Assembly (NCBI RefSeq): GCF_019264445.1 | Contig: NZ_JAHVAB010000089.1 | Location: forward strand, 1 to 44,910 | Reading direction: 5' to 3' | DNA from: Hydrogenophaga sp. | GTDB lineage: Bacteria; Pseudomonadota; Gammaproteobacteria; Burkholderiales; Burkholderiaceae_C | Length of the DNA stretch: 44,910 bases | Part shown: piece after piece, positions 35,137 to 43,854 of the stretch | How positions within the stretch are numbered: position 1 is the first letter of the stretch | Layout of the letters: every line of letters starts with the position of its first letter | Translations under genes and position numbers: made by a program | Notes under the pieces: generated by a model | The model's input: only the letters and a program-made list of their open reading frames with translations | Database searches by the model: none | What the model was told of the DNA's origin: nothing

Positions 35137-36123
35137 TCAGTTCACCAGCACCAGCTTGCCCTTGACCGAGCGCGATCCCATGATCGCGTAGGCCTTGTGC
35201 AGCTCGCTCATGGGCAGCGTCTGGTCGATCACGGGCTTGACCTGTCCCTTGGCGTACATGACCGCCAGGGCCTGCATCATCTCGGCGTTGGCCTTGGGTT
35301 CGCGGCGGGCGAAGTCGCCCCAGAAAACGCCGACGATGCTGGCGCCCTTGAGCAGCGTGAGGTTCAGCGGCAGCGAAGGAATCGGGCCGCTGGCAAAGCC
35401 CACCACCAGGTAGCGGCCGCGCCAGGCGATGGAGCGGAACGCCGGCTCCGCGAAGTCGCCGCCCACCGGGTCGTAGATCACGTCCGGGCCCTTGCCATCG
35501 GTGAGTTGCTTGATCGCGTCGCGCAAGCCTTCTTTGGGTGTGTGCACGCTGTAGTTGATCGTGGCATCGGCGCCCAGTTGTTTGCAGAGCTCGCACTTCT
35601 CGTCGCTGGAGGCGGCGGCGATCACGCGGGCGCCGGCGGCTTTGGCGATCTGGATGGCGGCCGTGCCCACGCCGCCTGCGGCGCCCAGCACCAGCACCGT
35701 TTCGCCGGCTTTCAGCGCGGCGCGGTCCATCAGGGCGTGCCACGAGGTGGCGTAAATCATGATGAACGCGGCGGCGTCGACCGCGGGGAAGCCCGCGGGC
35801 AGTGGCATGCACAGCGCGGCGGGAGCAAGGGTGTGCGTGCCAAAGCCGCCGGTGCCGCTCAAGCAGGCCACGCTCTGGCCCACCTGCAGGTGCTTCACGC
35901 CTTCGCCCATCGCGCGCACCACACCGGCGTACTCGGAACCCGGCACAAACGGCAGCGCGGGCTTCATCTGGTACTTGTTCTGCACGATCAGCAGATCAGG
36001 AAAGTTCAGGCTCGCGGCCTGGATCTCGATCAGCACCTCACCGGCCTTGGGCTCGGGCGTGGGCAGTTCTTTCCAGGTCAGGGCGTCGACGCCCACGGGG
36101 TTTTCGCAGAGCCAGGCATGCAT
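35137..36123 (-). CDS. NADPH:quinone oxidoreductase (zinc-independent MDR family)
   Basis: A 328-residue medium-chain reductase of the QOR type. An N-terminal GroES-like domain (SLNFPDLLIVQNKYQ, PFVPGSEYAGVV) precedes a Rossmann domain with the NADPH loop VLVLGAAGGVGTAAIQIAKAAGARVIA (positions about 142-168). The zinc ligands of alcohol dehydrogenases are absent. It reduces quinones or related enones using NADPH. It is convergent with the lysR-type gene, whose stop is only six bases away, with no terminator visible between them. Confidence 0.9.
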   Translation of the reverse strand: MHAWLCENPVGVDALTWKELPTPEPKAGEVLIEIQAASLNFPDLLIVQNKYQMKPALPFVPGSEYAGVVRAMGEGVKHLQVGQSVACLSGTGGFGTHTLAPAALCMPLPAGFPAVDAAAFIMIYATSWHALMDRAALKAGETVLVLGAAGGVGTAAIQIAKAAGARVIAAASSDEKCELCKQLGADATINYSVHTPKEGLRDAIKQLTDGKGPDVIYDPVGGDFAEPAFRSIAWRGRYLVVGFASGPIPSLPLNLTLLKGASIVGVFWGDFARREPKANAEMMQALAVMYAKGQVKPVIDQTLPMSELHKAYAIMGSRSVKGKLVLVN

Positions 36124-36248
36124 GGTGTGTCCTCGGTCAAGTGGTCATGAAACCGGGCCATGATAGGGATCGAAGCCGGCGTTCCGAAGCGGGTTGACCC
36201 GCCTTCTGTCCCGAGCGTGACCGGACCGATCCACCTAAAATCGCGCCA

Positions 36249-37055
36249 ATGAAAATACTCATCTCCAACGACGACGGTTACCAGGCGCCCGGCATCGTGG
36301 CACTGTATGAAGCCCTCAAGGGCCTGGCCGAGGTGGAGGTGGTGGCTCCCGAGCACAACAACAGCGCCAAGTCCAATGCGCTCTCGTTGCACTCCCCGCT
36401 GTATGTGCACACCTCGCACAACGGCTTTCGCTACGTCAACGGCACCCCGGCCGATTGCGTGCACATCGCGCTCACCGGCTTGCTGGGCTACCGGCCCGAC
36501 CTCGTGGTCTCGGGCATCAACAACGGCGCCAACATGGGCGACGACACCATCTATTCCGGCACGGTGGGCGCTGCCATGGAGGGCTACCTCTTCGGCATTC
36601 CCGCCATCGCCTTCTCACAAACGGAAAAGGGTTGGGCGCACCTGGAAGACGCGGGCCTCGTGGCCGCGCGCCTGGTGGCGCAGTTGCTGCCGTCGCTCGA
36701 AAACGGCCCACCCAGCGAACCGTGGCTGCTCAACGTGAACATTCCGAACCGGCCGCTGGCCGACATCAAGGGTTTCAAGGTCGCGCGGCTGGGCCGGCGG
36801 CACGCGGCCGAGCAGGTGATTGCCCAGACCAACCCGCGCGGCGACACCATGTACTGGATCGGCAGCGCCGGCAAGGCCAAGGACGACGCCGAGGGCACTG
36901 ACTTTCATGCCACGCTGCAGGGCTACGCCACCATCACCCCGCTGCAGGTGGACCTGACGGACCACGACCGCCTGGCCTACTGGGCGCCCACGGCCGCGAG
37001 CCTCTCGACACCGTTGCCGTCAGAAAGCGCTACCGCGGGTGGTAACGCCTCGTGA
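36249..37055 (+). CDS. surE: 5'/3'-nucleotidase SurE
   Basis: A 268-residue metal-dependent phosphatase that removes phosphate from nucleoside monophosphates and short polyphosphates; associated with stationary-phase survival. Motifs: [14 protein letters not shown] with the Asp pair that binds metal, the Ser/Asn region [16 protein letters not shown], and [23 protein letters not shown]. Start of the conserved surE-pcm-nlpD cluster; its TGA overlaps the GTG of pcm. A short Ser/Ala-rich tail extends beyond the core. Confidence 0.96.
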   Translation: MKILISNDDGYQAPGIVALYEALKGLAEVEVVAPEHNNSAKSNALSLHSPLYVHTSHNGFRYVNGTPADCVHIALTGLLGYRPDLVVSGINNGANMGDDTIYSGTVGAAMEGYLFGIPAIAFSQTEKGWAHLEDAGLVAARLVAQLLPSLENGPPSEPWLLNVNIPNRPLADIKGFKVARLGRRHAAEQVIAQTNPRGDTMYWIGSAGKAKDDAEGTDFHATLQGYATITPLQVDLTDHDRLAYWAPTAASLSTPLPSESATAGGNAS

Positions 37056-37921
37056 AACGCGTTGTGCCCGCGCCAGCGCCGTCATCGCCGCAAGCACCGG
37101 CGCCCGGCAAGCCGCGGCCCGGGTTTCCAGCGCGTCTGCCTTCCGCCTCGCCGGCCCCTGTGCCTCGCAATCCGCTGCAGACGCGCCCACTCGCGGCCCG
37201 CGTCCACACGCCACCGCAGGCGCTGCAGCCCAAGGTGTTGCCCCGCGTGTCTGCGCCCGTGGCGCCCACCGGCGTCGGCATGGATTCGCAGGCGGTGCGG
37301 GCTTCGATGGTGCGCAAGATACAAGGGCAGGGCGTCACGCATGCCGGCGTTCTGGCGGCCCTGCAGGCGGTGGAGCGGCACCGGTTTGTCGACTCCGCGC
37401 TGGTGAACCAGGCCTACGAAGACACCAGCCTGCCCATCGGGCTGGGGCAGACCATTTCCAAGCCCGGTGTGGTGGCCCGCATGCTCGAGCTGCTGTGCCA
37501 GGGCCGGTCGGAAAAGCTGGGCCGTGTGCTGGAAATCGGCACCGGTTGCGGCTACCAGGCGGCCCTGCTCAGCCACCTGGCGCGCGAGGTTTACAGCATC
37601 GAGCGGCTCAAGGGCTTGCACGAGCGGGCGCGCGAGAACCTCCGCTGGTTCCGCCTCTCCAACCTGCACCTGCTGTTTGGCGATGGCATGCTCGGGTACC
37701 CGAAAGGCGCACCCTATGCCGCCATCATTGCAGCCGCGGGCGGGAACGATATTCCCCAGGCCTGGATCGACCAACTGGCCGTCGGTGGCCGGCTGGTGGC
37801 ACCCGCTGTCACGGCGGCGGGGCGTCAGAACCTCGTGGTGGTCGACAAAACCGCCACCGGCATCGTCCGCACCGAGCTGGAGGCCGTGCTCTTCGTGCCT
37901 CTAAAATCGGGCGTCGCATAA
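37052..37921 (+). CDS. pcm: Protein-L-isoaspartate O-methyltransferase
   Basis: Repairs isoaspartyl residues in aged proteins using S-adenosylmethionine. The methyltransferase core (about 80-289) has the PCMT motifs [19 protein letters not shown] and the SAM loop [16 protein letters not shown]. Residues 1-75 are a proline/alanine-rich extension not found in the E. coli enzyme. The GTG at 37052, overlapping the surE stop, opens this extension; a later start (Met77) would give a normal-length enzyme. Coupled with surE. Confidence 0.93.
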   Translation: MKRVVPAPAPSSPQAPAPGKPRPGFPARLPSASPAPVPRNPLQTRPLAARVHTPPQALQPKVLPRVSAPVAPTGVGMDSQAVRASMVRKIQGQGVTHAGVLAALQAVERHRFVDSALVNQAYEDTSLPIGLGQTISKPGVVARMLELLCQGRSEKLGRVLEIGTGCGYQAALLSHLAREVYSIERLKGLHERARENLRWFRLSNLHLLFGDGMLGYPKGAPYAAIIAAAGGNDIPQAWIDQLAVGGRLVAPAVTAAGRQNLVVVDKTATGIVRTELEAVLFVPLKSGVA

Positions 37922-38012
37922 GGTTGTGCCGGCTCAGGCGGGCGCAACGTCTCTTTTTCAGGGTGTCTGGCGCCACGGGCGGCCAGGCACCCGCGCAATC
38001 GTGGGAGTTTTC

Positions 38013-38918
38013 ATGAACAAGCGTGTTTTCAAGTGCTCGGGTCGGGCCCAGGCATCGGGGCGGCCTGCACGGCAAGGCGTCGCGGTCATGACCGTTCTGG
38101 TCTCCCTGCTCGTCCTGGCAGGCTGCTCCACCACCCGTGTGGCCCCTCCCGCCCCGGTGGAGAGCCGGGGCGGTGCGCCCAAGCCCGCCGAGGTGGTGGT
38201 GATGCCGGGGGCCGAAAACGCAGGCAAGCCCGGCTTCTACACCGTCAAGCCCGGCGACACCCTGTTCCGCATCGCACTGGACAACGGCCAGAACTGGCGC
38301 GACATCCAGGCGTGGAACAGCCTGACCAATCCGAACGCGATCGAAGTGGGCCAGGTGCTGCGCGTACAGCCGCCCGGTGCAGGTTCCACCGCCGCACCTG
38401 CCGCCACCGCACCGGTCGGCCCCACCACCAGCCCGGTGGCCAGCGCAGGCGTGGCGCCCCGGCCCCTGACCGAGGCGCCCGCTCCCGCGGCATCCACGTC
38501 GCCGACCCCATCGCCCGCACCGGCCCCTGCGCCAGCGGCTTCTGGCAACGATGAGATCAGTTTCATCTGGCCGGCTCAGGGCGCTGTGGTGACCCCGTTC
38601 GACGAGGCCAACAATAAGGGCGTGTCGATTGCCGGCAAGATCGGTGACCCGGTTGTCGCGGCGGCCGACGGCCGTGTGGTGTATGCCGGTGCTGGTCTGC
38701 GCGGCTACGGCAACCTGATCATCCTCAAGCACAACAACACCTACCTCACCGCCTACGCCCACAACCAGGCGTTGCTCGTGCGTGAAGACCAGGCCGTGCG
38801 CCAGGGTCAGAAAATTGCCGAGATGGGCAGCAGCGACACCGACCGCGTGAAGCTGCATTTCGAGGTGCGCCGGCTGGGCAAGCCGGTCGACCCGATCGGC
38901 CACCTGCCCAAGCGCTGA
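38013..38918 (+). CDS. nlpD: NlpD-type lipoprotein, amidase activator (LysM and degenerate M23)
   Basis: A 301-residue outer-membrane lipoprotein: lipobox VLAGC, a LysM peptidoglycan-binding domain (FYTVKPGDTLFRIALDNGQNW), a Pro/Ala/Thr-rich linker and a C-terminal LytM domain. The LytM metal ligands are lost (HxxxD region reads NNKGVS; HLHFE reads KLHFEV), as expected for NlpD, which activates the amidase AmiC during cell division and is not itself a peptidase. GGGAG is five bases upstream of ATG 38013. In many relatives rpoS follows; here it does not. Confidence 0.93.
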   Translation: MNKRVFKCSGRAQASGRPARQGVAVMTVLVSLLVLAGCSTTRVAPPAPVESRGGAPKPAEVVVMPGAENAGKPGFYTVKPGDTLFRIALDNGQNWRDIQAWNSLTNPNAIEVGQVLRVQPPGAGSTAAPAATAPVGPTTSPVASAGVAPRPLTEAPAPAASTSPTPSPAPAPAPAASGNDEISFIWPAQGAVVTPFDEANNKGVSIAGKIGDPVVAAADGRVVYAGAGLRGYGNLIILKHNNTYLTAYAHNQALLVREDQAVRQGQKIAEMGSSDTDRVKLHFEVRRLGKPVDPIGHLPKR

Positions 38919-38934
38919 CGCCCTGGCCTCCGGC

Positions 38935-39720
38935 ATGTCCTGGCCGGTGCTTGTGTTTGACATCGAGTCCATCCCGGACATCGAGGGCCTGCGCGCGCTG
39001 CGCGGTGCGCCTGCCGACCACACCGACGAGCAGGTGCATGCCGCCTGGCTCGAAGAGCGCCAGACCAGGGGCCAGAGCGATTTCATGCCGTTGCACCTGC
39101 AGCGTGTGCTGGTCATCAGCTGTGTGTTCCGCAACGCCGAAGGCCTGCGCATCCATTCCTTTGTCGACCGCGACGGCCAGAGCGAAGGCAAGGTGGTGCA
39201 GACCTTCTTTCATGCGATCGAGAAGCACGCCCCGCAGCTCGTGAGCTGGAACGGCAGCGGCTTTGACCTGCCAGTGCTGCACTACCGCGGCCTGCGCCAT
39301 GGTGTGGAAGCCAGCAAGTACTGGGACCTCGGCGAAGACGACCGCGAGTTCAAGTGGAACAACTACATCAGCCGTTACCACATGCGCCATCTGGATTTGA
39401 TGGACCTGCTGGCCATGTACTCGCCCAAGAACAACGCCCCGCTGGACGCGATGGCCAAGCTCTGCGGTTTCCCGGGCAAGCTGGGCATGGACGGCTCGCA
39501 GGTGTACGCGCAGTACCTGGCGGGGGAAACCGAAGAGATTCGCCGCTACTGCGAAACCGATGTGATGAACACCTACCTGGTGTACTGCCGCTTTCAGAAG
39601 ATGCGCGGTGGCCTCACCGAGGCCGAGTACGCACAGGAAATCGAGTTCGTCAAACAAACGCTGGGTGATCTGGCGCCCACCGAGCCGCACTGGGACGAGT
39701 ACCTGCGCGCCTGGGTGTGA
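38935..39720 (+). CDS. Predicted 3'-5' exonuclease (PolB-like, DEDD superfamily)
   Basis: A 261-residue protein with the exonuclease motifs of the PolB_exo_2 type: FDIES (DxE, motif I), SWNGSGFDLPVL (motif II), and YCETDVMNTYLVY (motif III, Tyr/Asp). Members are stand-alone relatives of the DNA polymerase B proofreading domain and are thought to process nucleic acids; the cellular role is not established. It sits in the place where rpoS is found in other Betaproteobacteria, 16 bases after nlpD. Confidence 0.87.
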   Translation: MSWPVLVFDIESIPDIEGLRALRGAPADHTDEQVHAAWLEERQTRGQSDFMPLHLQRVLVISCVFRNAEGLRIHSFVDRDGQSEGKVVQTFFHAIEKHAPQLVSWNGSGFDLPVLHYRGLRHGVEASKYWDLGEDDREFKWNNYISRYHMRHLDLMDLLAMYSPKNNAPLDAMAKLCGFPGKLGMDGSQVYAQYLAGETEEIRRYCETDVMNTYLVYCRFQKMRGGLTEAEYAQEIEFVKQTLGDLAPTEPHWDEYLRAWV

Positions 39721-39760
39721 CGCAGCCCGGCGCCGTGGCGCGGCCTGAGACAATCGGCGG

Positions 39761-41251
39761 ATGACTACCGCGTCCACCCTCCACGAAAACAGCCTCCTCA
39801 CCACCGCCAGCGCTGCGGCCCACGACACGCCAGAGACCCCCTTGCCCGACGGCTGGCTCGCGGTGGAGTCCCTCGACATCGATGCCCAGGGCATCGCCCA
39901 CCGACCCGATGGCAAGGTGGTCTTTATCGAAGGCGCGCTGCCGTTCGAGCACGTCAGCGTGAACGTGCACCGCAAGAAGAACAACTGGGAAGCCGGCACG
40001 GTCACAGCCGTGCACCACGAGTCTTCGCAGCGCGTGCGCCCGGGCTGCCCCCACTTTGGCCTGCACGCCGGCGCGTGCGGCGGCTGCAAGATGCAGCACC
40101 TGCACGAAGCCGCCCAGGTGGCCATCAAGCAGCGGGTGCTTGAAGACAACCTCTGGCACCTGGGCAAGGTCAAGGCCGAGACCATGATGCGCCCCATCGA
40201 AGGGCCAGCCTGGGGCTACCGCCACCGCGCCCGGCTGTCGGTGCGCCACGTGCACAAGAAGGGCGAGGTGCTGATCGGCTTTCACGAGCGCAAGAGCCGT
40301 TACGTGGCCGACATGCAGGTCTGCCCGGTGCTGCCCGCGCACGTCAGTGCCATGCTCATGCCGCTGCGCGAACTGATCTTCGGCATGGACGCGCGCGAAA
40401 CCTGCCCGCAGATCGAGCTGGCGTGCGGCGACAACGTGACCGCGCTCGTGCTGCGCCACCTCGAGCCTTTGAGCGCTGACGACCTCGCGCGCCTGCGGGC
40501 CTTCGGGCAGCAGCATGGCGTGCAGTGGTGGCTGCAGGCCAAAGGCCCGGACACGGTGAAACTGCTCGACGAGGGCGGCGAACCGCTGTCCTACGCGTTG
40601 CCGGAGTTCGGCATCACGATGCCATTCAAGCCCACGGACTTCACGCAGGTCAACCCCTACATCAACCGCGTGCTGGTGGTGCGCGCCCTGCGCTTGCTCG
40701 ATGCCCGCGCGAACGAGCGCGTGATCGACTGGTTTTGCGGGCTGGGCAACTTCACCTTGCCGATAGCCACCACGGCCGGCGAGGTGCTGGGCATTGAGGG
40801 CAGCGAGACGCTGGTGGCACGCTCGCGCGAGAACCTGTCGCTGAACCAGGCGGGCCGCGATCGACCGCTGGCGCCCACTGCGTTCGCCGCGCGCAACCTG
40901 TTCGAGATGACACCCGCGCAGCTGGTGGCCGATGGCGTGGCCGACAAATGGCTGGTGGACCCGCCGCGCGAGGGCGCATTTGCACTCGCCAAGGCGCTGG
41001 CCGATCTGTACCAGAACCCGTCACAGCGCGAAGGCTGGACGCCGCCACAGCGCATCGTGTATGTAAGCTGCAATCCCGCCACCCTGGCGCGCGATGCAGG
41101 CTTGCTGGTGCACCAGGCGGGCTACCGTTGCGTGGCGGCGGGGGTGGTGAACATGTTTGCGCACACCGCGCATGTGGAGAGCATGGCGGTGTTCGAGCTG
41201 GACCCGTCGCGCACGCCGGGTGACAAGACCCAAGAGGACAGCACCGCCTGA
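39761..41251 (+). CDS. rlmD: 23S rRNA (uracil-1939-C5)-methyltransferase RlmD
   Basis: A 496-residue SAM-dependent methyltransferase of the TrmA/RumA family. An N-terminal TRAM domain ([20 protein letters not shown]) is followed by the iron-sulfur cysteines ([18 protein letters not shown]), then the catalytic domain with the SAM region [12 protein letters not shown] and the nucleophile Cys in [12 protein letters not shown]. It methylates U1939 of 23S rRNA. Convergent with a small lipoprotein gene seven bases beyond its stop. Confidence 0.95.
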   Translation: MTTASTLHENSLLTTASAAAHDTPETPLPDGWLAVESLDIDAQGIAHRPDGKVVFIEGALPFEHVSVNVHRKKNNWEAGTVTAVHHESSQRVRPGCPHFGLHAGACGGCKMQHLHEAAQVAIKQRVLEDNLWHLGKVKAETMMRPIEGPAWGYRHRARLSVRHVHKKGEVLIGFHERKSRYVADMQVCPVLPAHVSAMLMPLRELIFGMDARETCPQIELACGDNVTALVLRHLEPLSADDLARLRAFGQQHGVQWWLQAKGPDTVKLLDEGGEPLSYALPEFGITMPFKPTDFTQVNPYINRVLVVRALRLLDARANERVIDWFCGLGNFTLPIATTAGEVLGIEGSETLVARSRENLSLNQAGRDRPLAPTAFAARNLFEMTPAQLVADGVADKWLVDPPREGAFALAKALADLYQNPSQREGWTPPQRIVYVSCNPATLARDAGLLVHQAGYRCVAAGVVNMFAHTAHVESMAVFELDPSRTPGDKTQEDSTA

Positions 41252-41258
41252 GCGCGGT

Positions 41259-41600
41259 TCAGGACTTTTGCGATGCGCTGCCGGGCTTCGCGCCTTCGGG
41301 CGCGGCACTGGGCGAGGCGTCTGCGCCCGGCTCATTGGGCATGCCCACCACCGAGTTCTCGCGCATGTACTGGTCCATTTCGCGCCAGCCGGCGAACACG
41401 GCGGCTTTGCCCGCACGCGGGTAGGCGCTGAAGCAGCTTTCGATGCTGCGCACCGCGTGGCGGCACGCGCTGCCAATCGCCTTGCCCTCAGCCTCTTTCT
41501 TGGCATTGATCTGCGTCGCGGTTTCGATGCCCAGCGCCTCGCAACCGCTCAGCAGGCTGACCGAGGCGAGAAGGCAAAGAAGGGTGGCAGTGCGTCGCAT
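41259..41600 (-). CDS. Small hypothetical lipoprotein
   Basis: A 113-residue predicted lipoprotein: signal peptide MRRTATLLCLLASVSLLSGC with a clear lipobox at Cys20. The mature part has two cysteines (SACRHAVRSIESCF) that could pair, an AGWREMDQYMREN helix and a disordered Ala/Pro/Ser tail. The start at 41600 gives the signal peptide; the frame is open 44 codons further up through a terminator, which is not coding. No family recognised. Confidence 0.75.
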   Translation of the reverse strand: MRRTATLLCLLASVSLLSGCEALGIETATQINAKKEAEGKAIGSACRHAVRSIESCFSAYPRAGKAAVFAGWREMDQYMRENSVVGMPNEPGADASPSAAPEGAKPGSASQKS

Positions 41601-41694
41601 GGCTGTGTGGGTGGGTTCAGCCTTGTTTCGGCGGTTGCGGGCCGAACTTGACGCCCGGGCGGCAAAAAAATCGTTGGCCCTGCATCGGGCAAAG

Positions 41695-41718
41695 AAAAAG
41701 GACCCGAAGGTCCTTTTT
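41695..41718. terminator. Bidirectional rho-independent terminator
   Basis: AAAAAGGACC (41695-41704) and GGTCCTTTTT (41709-41718) pair around a CGAA loop. It lies directly downstream of the yccA-like gene on the minus strand, whose stop is at 41736. The A/T flanks allow function on both strands. Confidence 0.93.
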
Positions 41719-41735
41719 CTGTGGGCGGGCATCGC

Positions 41736-42431
41736 TTATTCGCGGTCGCCGCCGAAGAGGCCGAGCAGCATCAGCAGGCTCTGGAAGATGTTGAACAGGC
41801 TCAGGTACAGGCCCAGCGTGGCGGTGATGTAGTTGGTCTCGCCGCCATCGACGATGCGCTTGAGGTCATAGAGCAGGTACATGCTGAAGACCACGATGGC
41901 CAGGGTGGCGATCACCGCCATGCCGACCGGGCTGCCCACGAACACGTTGATGATCGCGCCCACCATGATGGCCAGGGCGCCCACGAAAAGCCACTTGCCC
42001 ATGCCGGAGATGTCGCGCTTGATCACGGTGGAGAGGTTGGCCATGACGAAAAACACGCCGGCGGTGCCACCGAAGGCGGTCATGATCAGGCTCGCGCCGT
42101 TCGAGAAACCCAGCACCGACGCCAGCAGGCGCGAGAGCATCAGGCCCATGAAGAACGTGAATGCCAGCAACACCGGCACGCCGGCTGCGGAGTTCTTGGT
42201 CTTTTCGATGGCGTACATGAAGCCGAAGGCGCCGCCCAGGAAGACGACGAGCCCCAGGCCCCCGGTGAGCGCAGCGGTGATGCCCGTCTGTACGCCGATC
42301 CAGGCGCCCAGCACGGTGGGCAGCATGGACAGGGCCAGCAGCCAGTAGGTGTTGCGCATCACCTTGTTGCGTTGCGCATCGGAAGAAACGGCGGTACCAA
42401 AGCGGCCGCTGGTTTGAACGTGGTCGGTCAT
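41736..42431 (-). CDS. Bax inhibitor-1/YccA-family inner-membrane protein
   Basis: A 231-residue polytopic membrane protein with seven hydrophobic segments and the family C terminus (LYDLKRIVDGGETNYITATL, then LSLFNIFQSLLMLLG). E. coli YccA modulates the FtsH protease, and other members act as Ca2+ or pH-dependent leaks. The start at 42431 (MTDHVQTSGRF) has AAGGAGA upstream; in-frame ATGs at 42449 and 42452 would put that site within coding sequence. Monocistronic, with its own terminator. Confidence 0.93.
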   Translation of the reverse strand: MTDHVQTSGRFGTAVSSDAQRNKVMRNTYWLLALSMLPTVLGAWIGVQTGITAALTGGLGLVVFLGGAFGFMYAIEKTKNSAAGVPVLLAFTFFMGLMLSRLLASVLGFSNGASLIMTAFGGTAGVFFVMANLSTVIKRDISGMGKWLFVGALAIMVGAIINVFVGSPVGMAVIATLAIVVFSMYLLYDLKRIVDGGETNYITATLGLYLSLFNIFQSLLMLLGLFGGDRE

Positions 42432-42553
42432 GGTGGTGATCTCCTTCATCATCTGACGCCTCTGATGCCGGTCGCTGCGCGTCGGAATGACGCGCAACCG
42501 GCAAGCTTGCATTCTAGGGACGCGCTGCGTCACGCGGGGCGATGGCGGCGAAA

Positions 42554-42598
42554 CGCATTTTTGGTAAGGTCACTTTTGACCTCAGGGTCACCAATGCG
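42554..42598. promoter_or_regulatory. Nested dyad upstream of the GlcG/HbpS gene
   Basis: An inner perfect dyad AGGTCA-CTTT-TGACCT (42567-42582) is followed by a third GGTCA half site, and is enclosed by outer arms CGCATT..TGGT (42554-42565) and ACCAATGCG (42590-42598). It lies in the 251-base stretch between the divergent yccA-like and glcG-like genes, in which no gene is seen. Probably an operator; alternatively a stem-loop. Confidence 0.5.
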
Positions 42599-42682
42599 CG
42601 CGTTATCGTTCGCCATTCGCACCTTGGGCTGCACAGCCCTGGCCTGCAATGCTTCTCAGACTCCAAAGTTAGGACCAAGTTC

Positions 42683-43090
42683 ATGAAAAACAAGGCTGTT
42701 CTCGATCTCGCCGACGTCAAACTCATTGCAGCGGCGGCGGAAGCCGAGGCCATCAAGCACAACTGGGCGGTCACCATCGCCATCGTGGACGACGGCGGTC
42801 ACCTGCTGTGGCTGCAGCGCTTGGACGGCGCGCCCGCCATTTCGGCCCACATCGCACCCGCCAAGGCCCACACCTCGGCCATGGGGCGTCGTGAAAGCAA
42901 GATTTACGAGGATGTGATCAACCAGGGCCGCATGTCGTTCCTGAGCGCGCCGTTGCTGCAGGGCATGCTGGAGGGCGCGGTGCCCATCCTCAAGGACGGG
43001 CAGTGCCTGGGCGCTGTAGGTGTGAGCGGGGTGAAGTCGACCGAAGATGCGCAGATCGCACGCGCGGGCATCGCCGCCATCGGTTTGTGA
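42683..43090 (+). CDS. GlcG/HbpS-family protein
   Basis: A 135-residue protein of the GlcG/HbpS (DUF336) family: VTIAIVDDGGHLLWLQRLDGA, then KAHTSAMGRRES and GAVPILKDGQCLGAVGVSGV. HbpS of Streptomyces binds haem and senses redox stress; GlcG occurs near glycolate genes. There is no signal peptide, so it should be cytoplasmic. AGGA lies eight bases before the ATG at 42683; the frame is open further upstream without support. Haem binding would fit the neighbouring iron-uptake genes, but this is inference. Confidence 0.85.
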   Translation: MKNKAVLDLADVKLIAAAAEAEAIKHNWAVTIAIVDDGGHLLWLQRLDGAPAISAHIAPAKAHTSAMGRRESKIYEDVINQGRMSFLSAPLLQGMLEGAVPILKDGQCLGAVGVSGVKSTEDAQIARAGIAAIGL

Positions 43091-43229
43091 GTGCTGCCGC
43101 CGCAGGGCGGAAAAAATGCCTGGCTAGTGAAGCGAAAAGCCCCTTGGCTGGCTAAAAACGACGCACGGGGAGGGTGGGTTCCCCGGGTCGCCCCACGATG
43201 AGAAAAAGAGACGAGGCTTGGGCGTGGCC

Positions 43230-43433
43230 TTATTTGGTGAGGATCAGCTTGCCCTGCCGCGTGGTCTGCAGCCGGTAGAGCGATCCGTTGTGATCAATGG
43301 CCACCGCTTTCTGGCCGCGCAACAGGTCGGCGCTGGGCCACACGGGCAGGCCGCGTGTGTCCTGGCTGTCCTGCGACGCCTGCAGGTCTGGCCGTGGCTG
43401 GTCGGTAGACAGGTTGTTGTGTTCAGGGCTCAT
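43230..43433 (-). CDS. hemP: Hemin uptake protein HemP/HmuP
   Basis: A 67-residue protein whose C-terminal half carries the HemP signature: LLRGQKAVAIDHNGSLYRLQ followed by TRQGKLILTK. HmuP-type proteins activate haem receptor expression in Bradyrhizobium and Burkholderia. The start overlaps the exbD stop by four bases, so it is the last gene of tonB-exbB-exbD-hemP. No haem receptor gene follows within the window. The downstream gap 43091-43229 shows nothing recognisable. Confidence 0.9.
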   Translation of the reverse strand: MSPEHNNLSTDQPRPDLQASQDSQDTRGLPVWPSADLLRGQKAVAIDHNGSLYRLQTTRQGKLILTK

Positions 43434-43843
43434 GGCGCCACAGGTTCCGTGATGAAGCCGATCTTTCGCACGCCGGTGCGCTGTGCGGCGGCCATGGCCT
43501 GTGCCACGCGCTCGTAGCGCACGGCCTTGTCGCCGCGGATGTGCAGCTCGGGCTGCGGGTCCTGCGCGGCGGCGGCCTGCAGGCGGTTGGCAAACTCGGT
43601 GTCGTCCACGCGCTGGTCGTTCCAGAAGTAGGTGCCCTCGGCATCCACCGACAGGCGGATGTTCTGCGGCTTGTCCAGCACCCGCTCCATGCTCGCCTGC
43701 GGCAGCTCGATGTTCACCGAGTGTTTGATCACCGGCACCGTGATGATGAAGATGATCAGCAGCACCAGCATCACGTCGATGAACGGGATCATGTTGATCT
43801 CGCTCATCATTTCGTCGCTGTCCTGTTGGGTTCCGATGGCCAT
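43430..43843 (-). CDS. exbD: TonB-system proton channel subunit ExbD
   Basis: A 137-residue inner-membrane protein. One N-terminal helix (about 20-40) contains the essential Asp in IPFIDVMLVLLIIF; a periplasmic domain follows with LPQASMERVLDKPQNIRL and LHIRGDKAVRYERV. With ExbB it uses the proton gradient to drive TonB. The neighbouring tonB and hemP show a ferric/haem uptake role, not TolR. Separated from exbB by 11 bases. Confidence 0.95.
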   Translation of the reverse strand: MAIGTQQDSDEMMSEINMIPFIDVMLVLLIIFIITVPVIKHSVNIELPQASMERVLDKPQNIRLSVDAEGTYFWNDQRVDDTEFANRLQAAAAQDPQPELHIRGDKAVRYERVAQAMAAAQRTGVRKIGFITEPVAP

Positions 43844-43854
43844 GGCGGGAGTCC

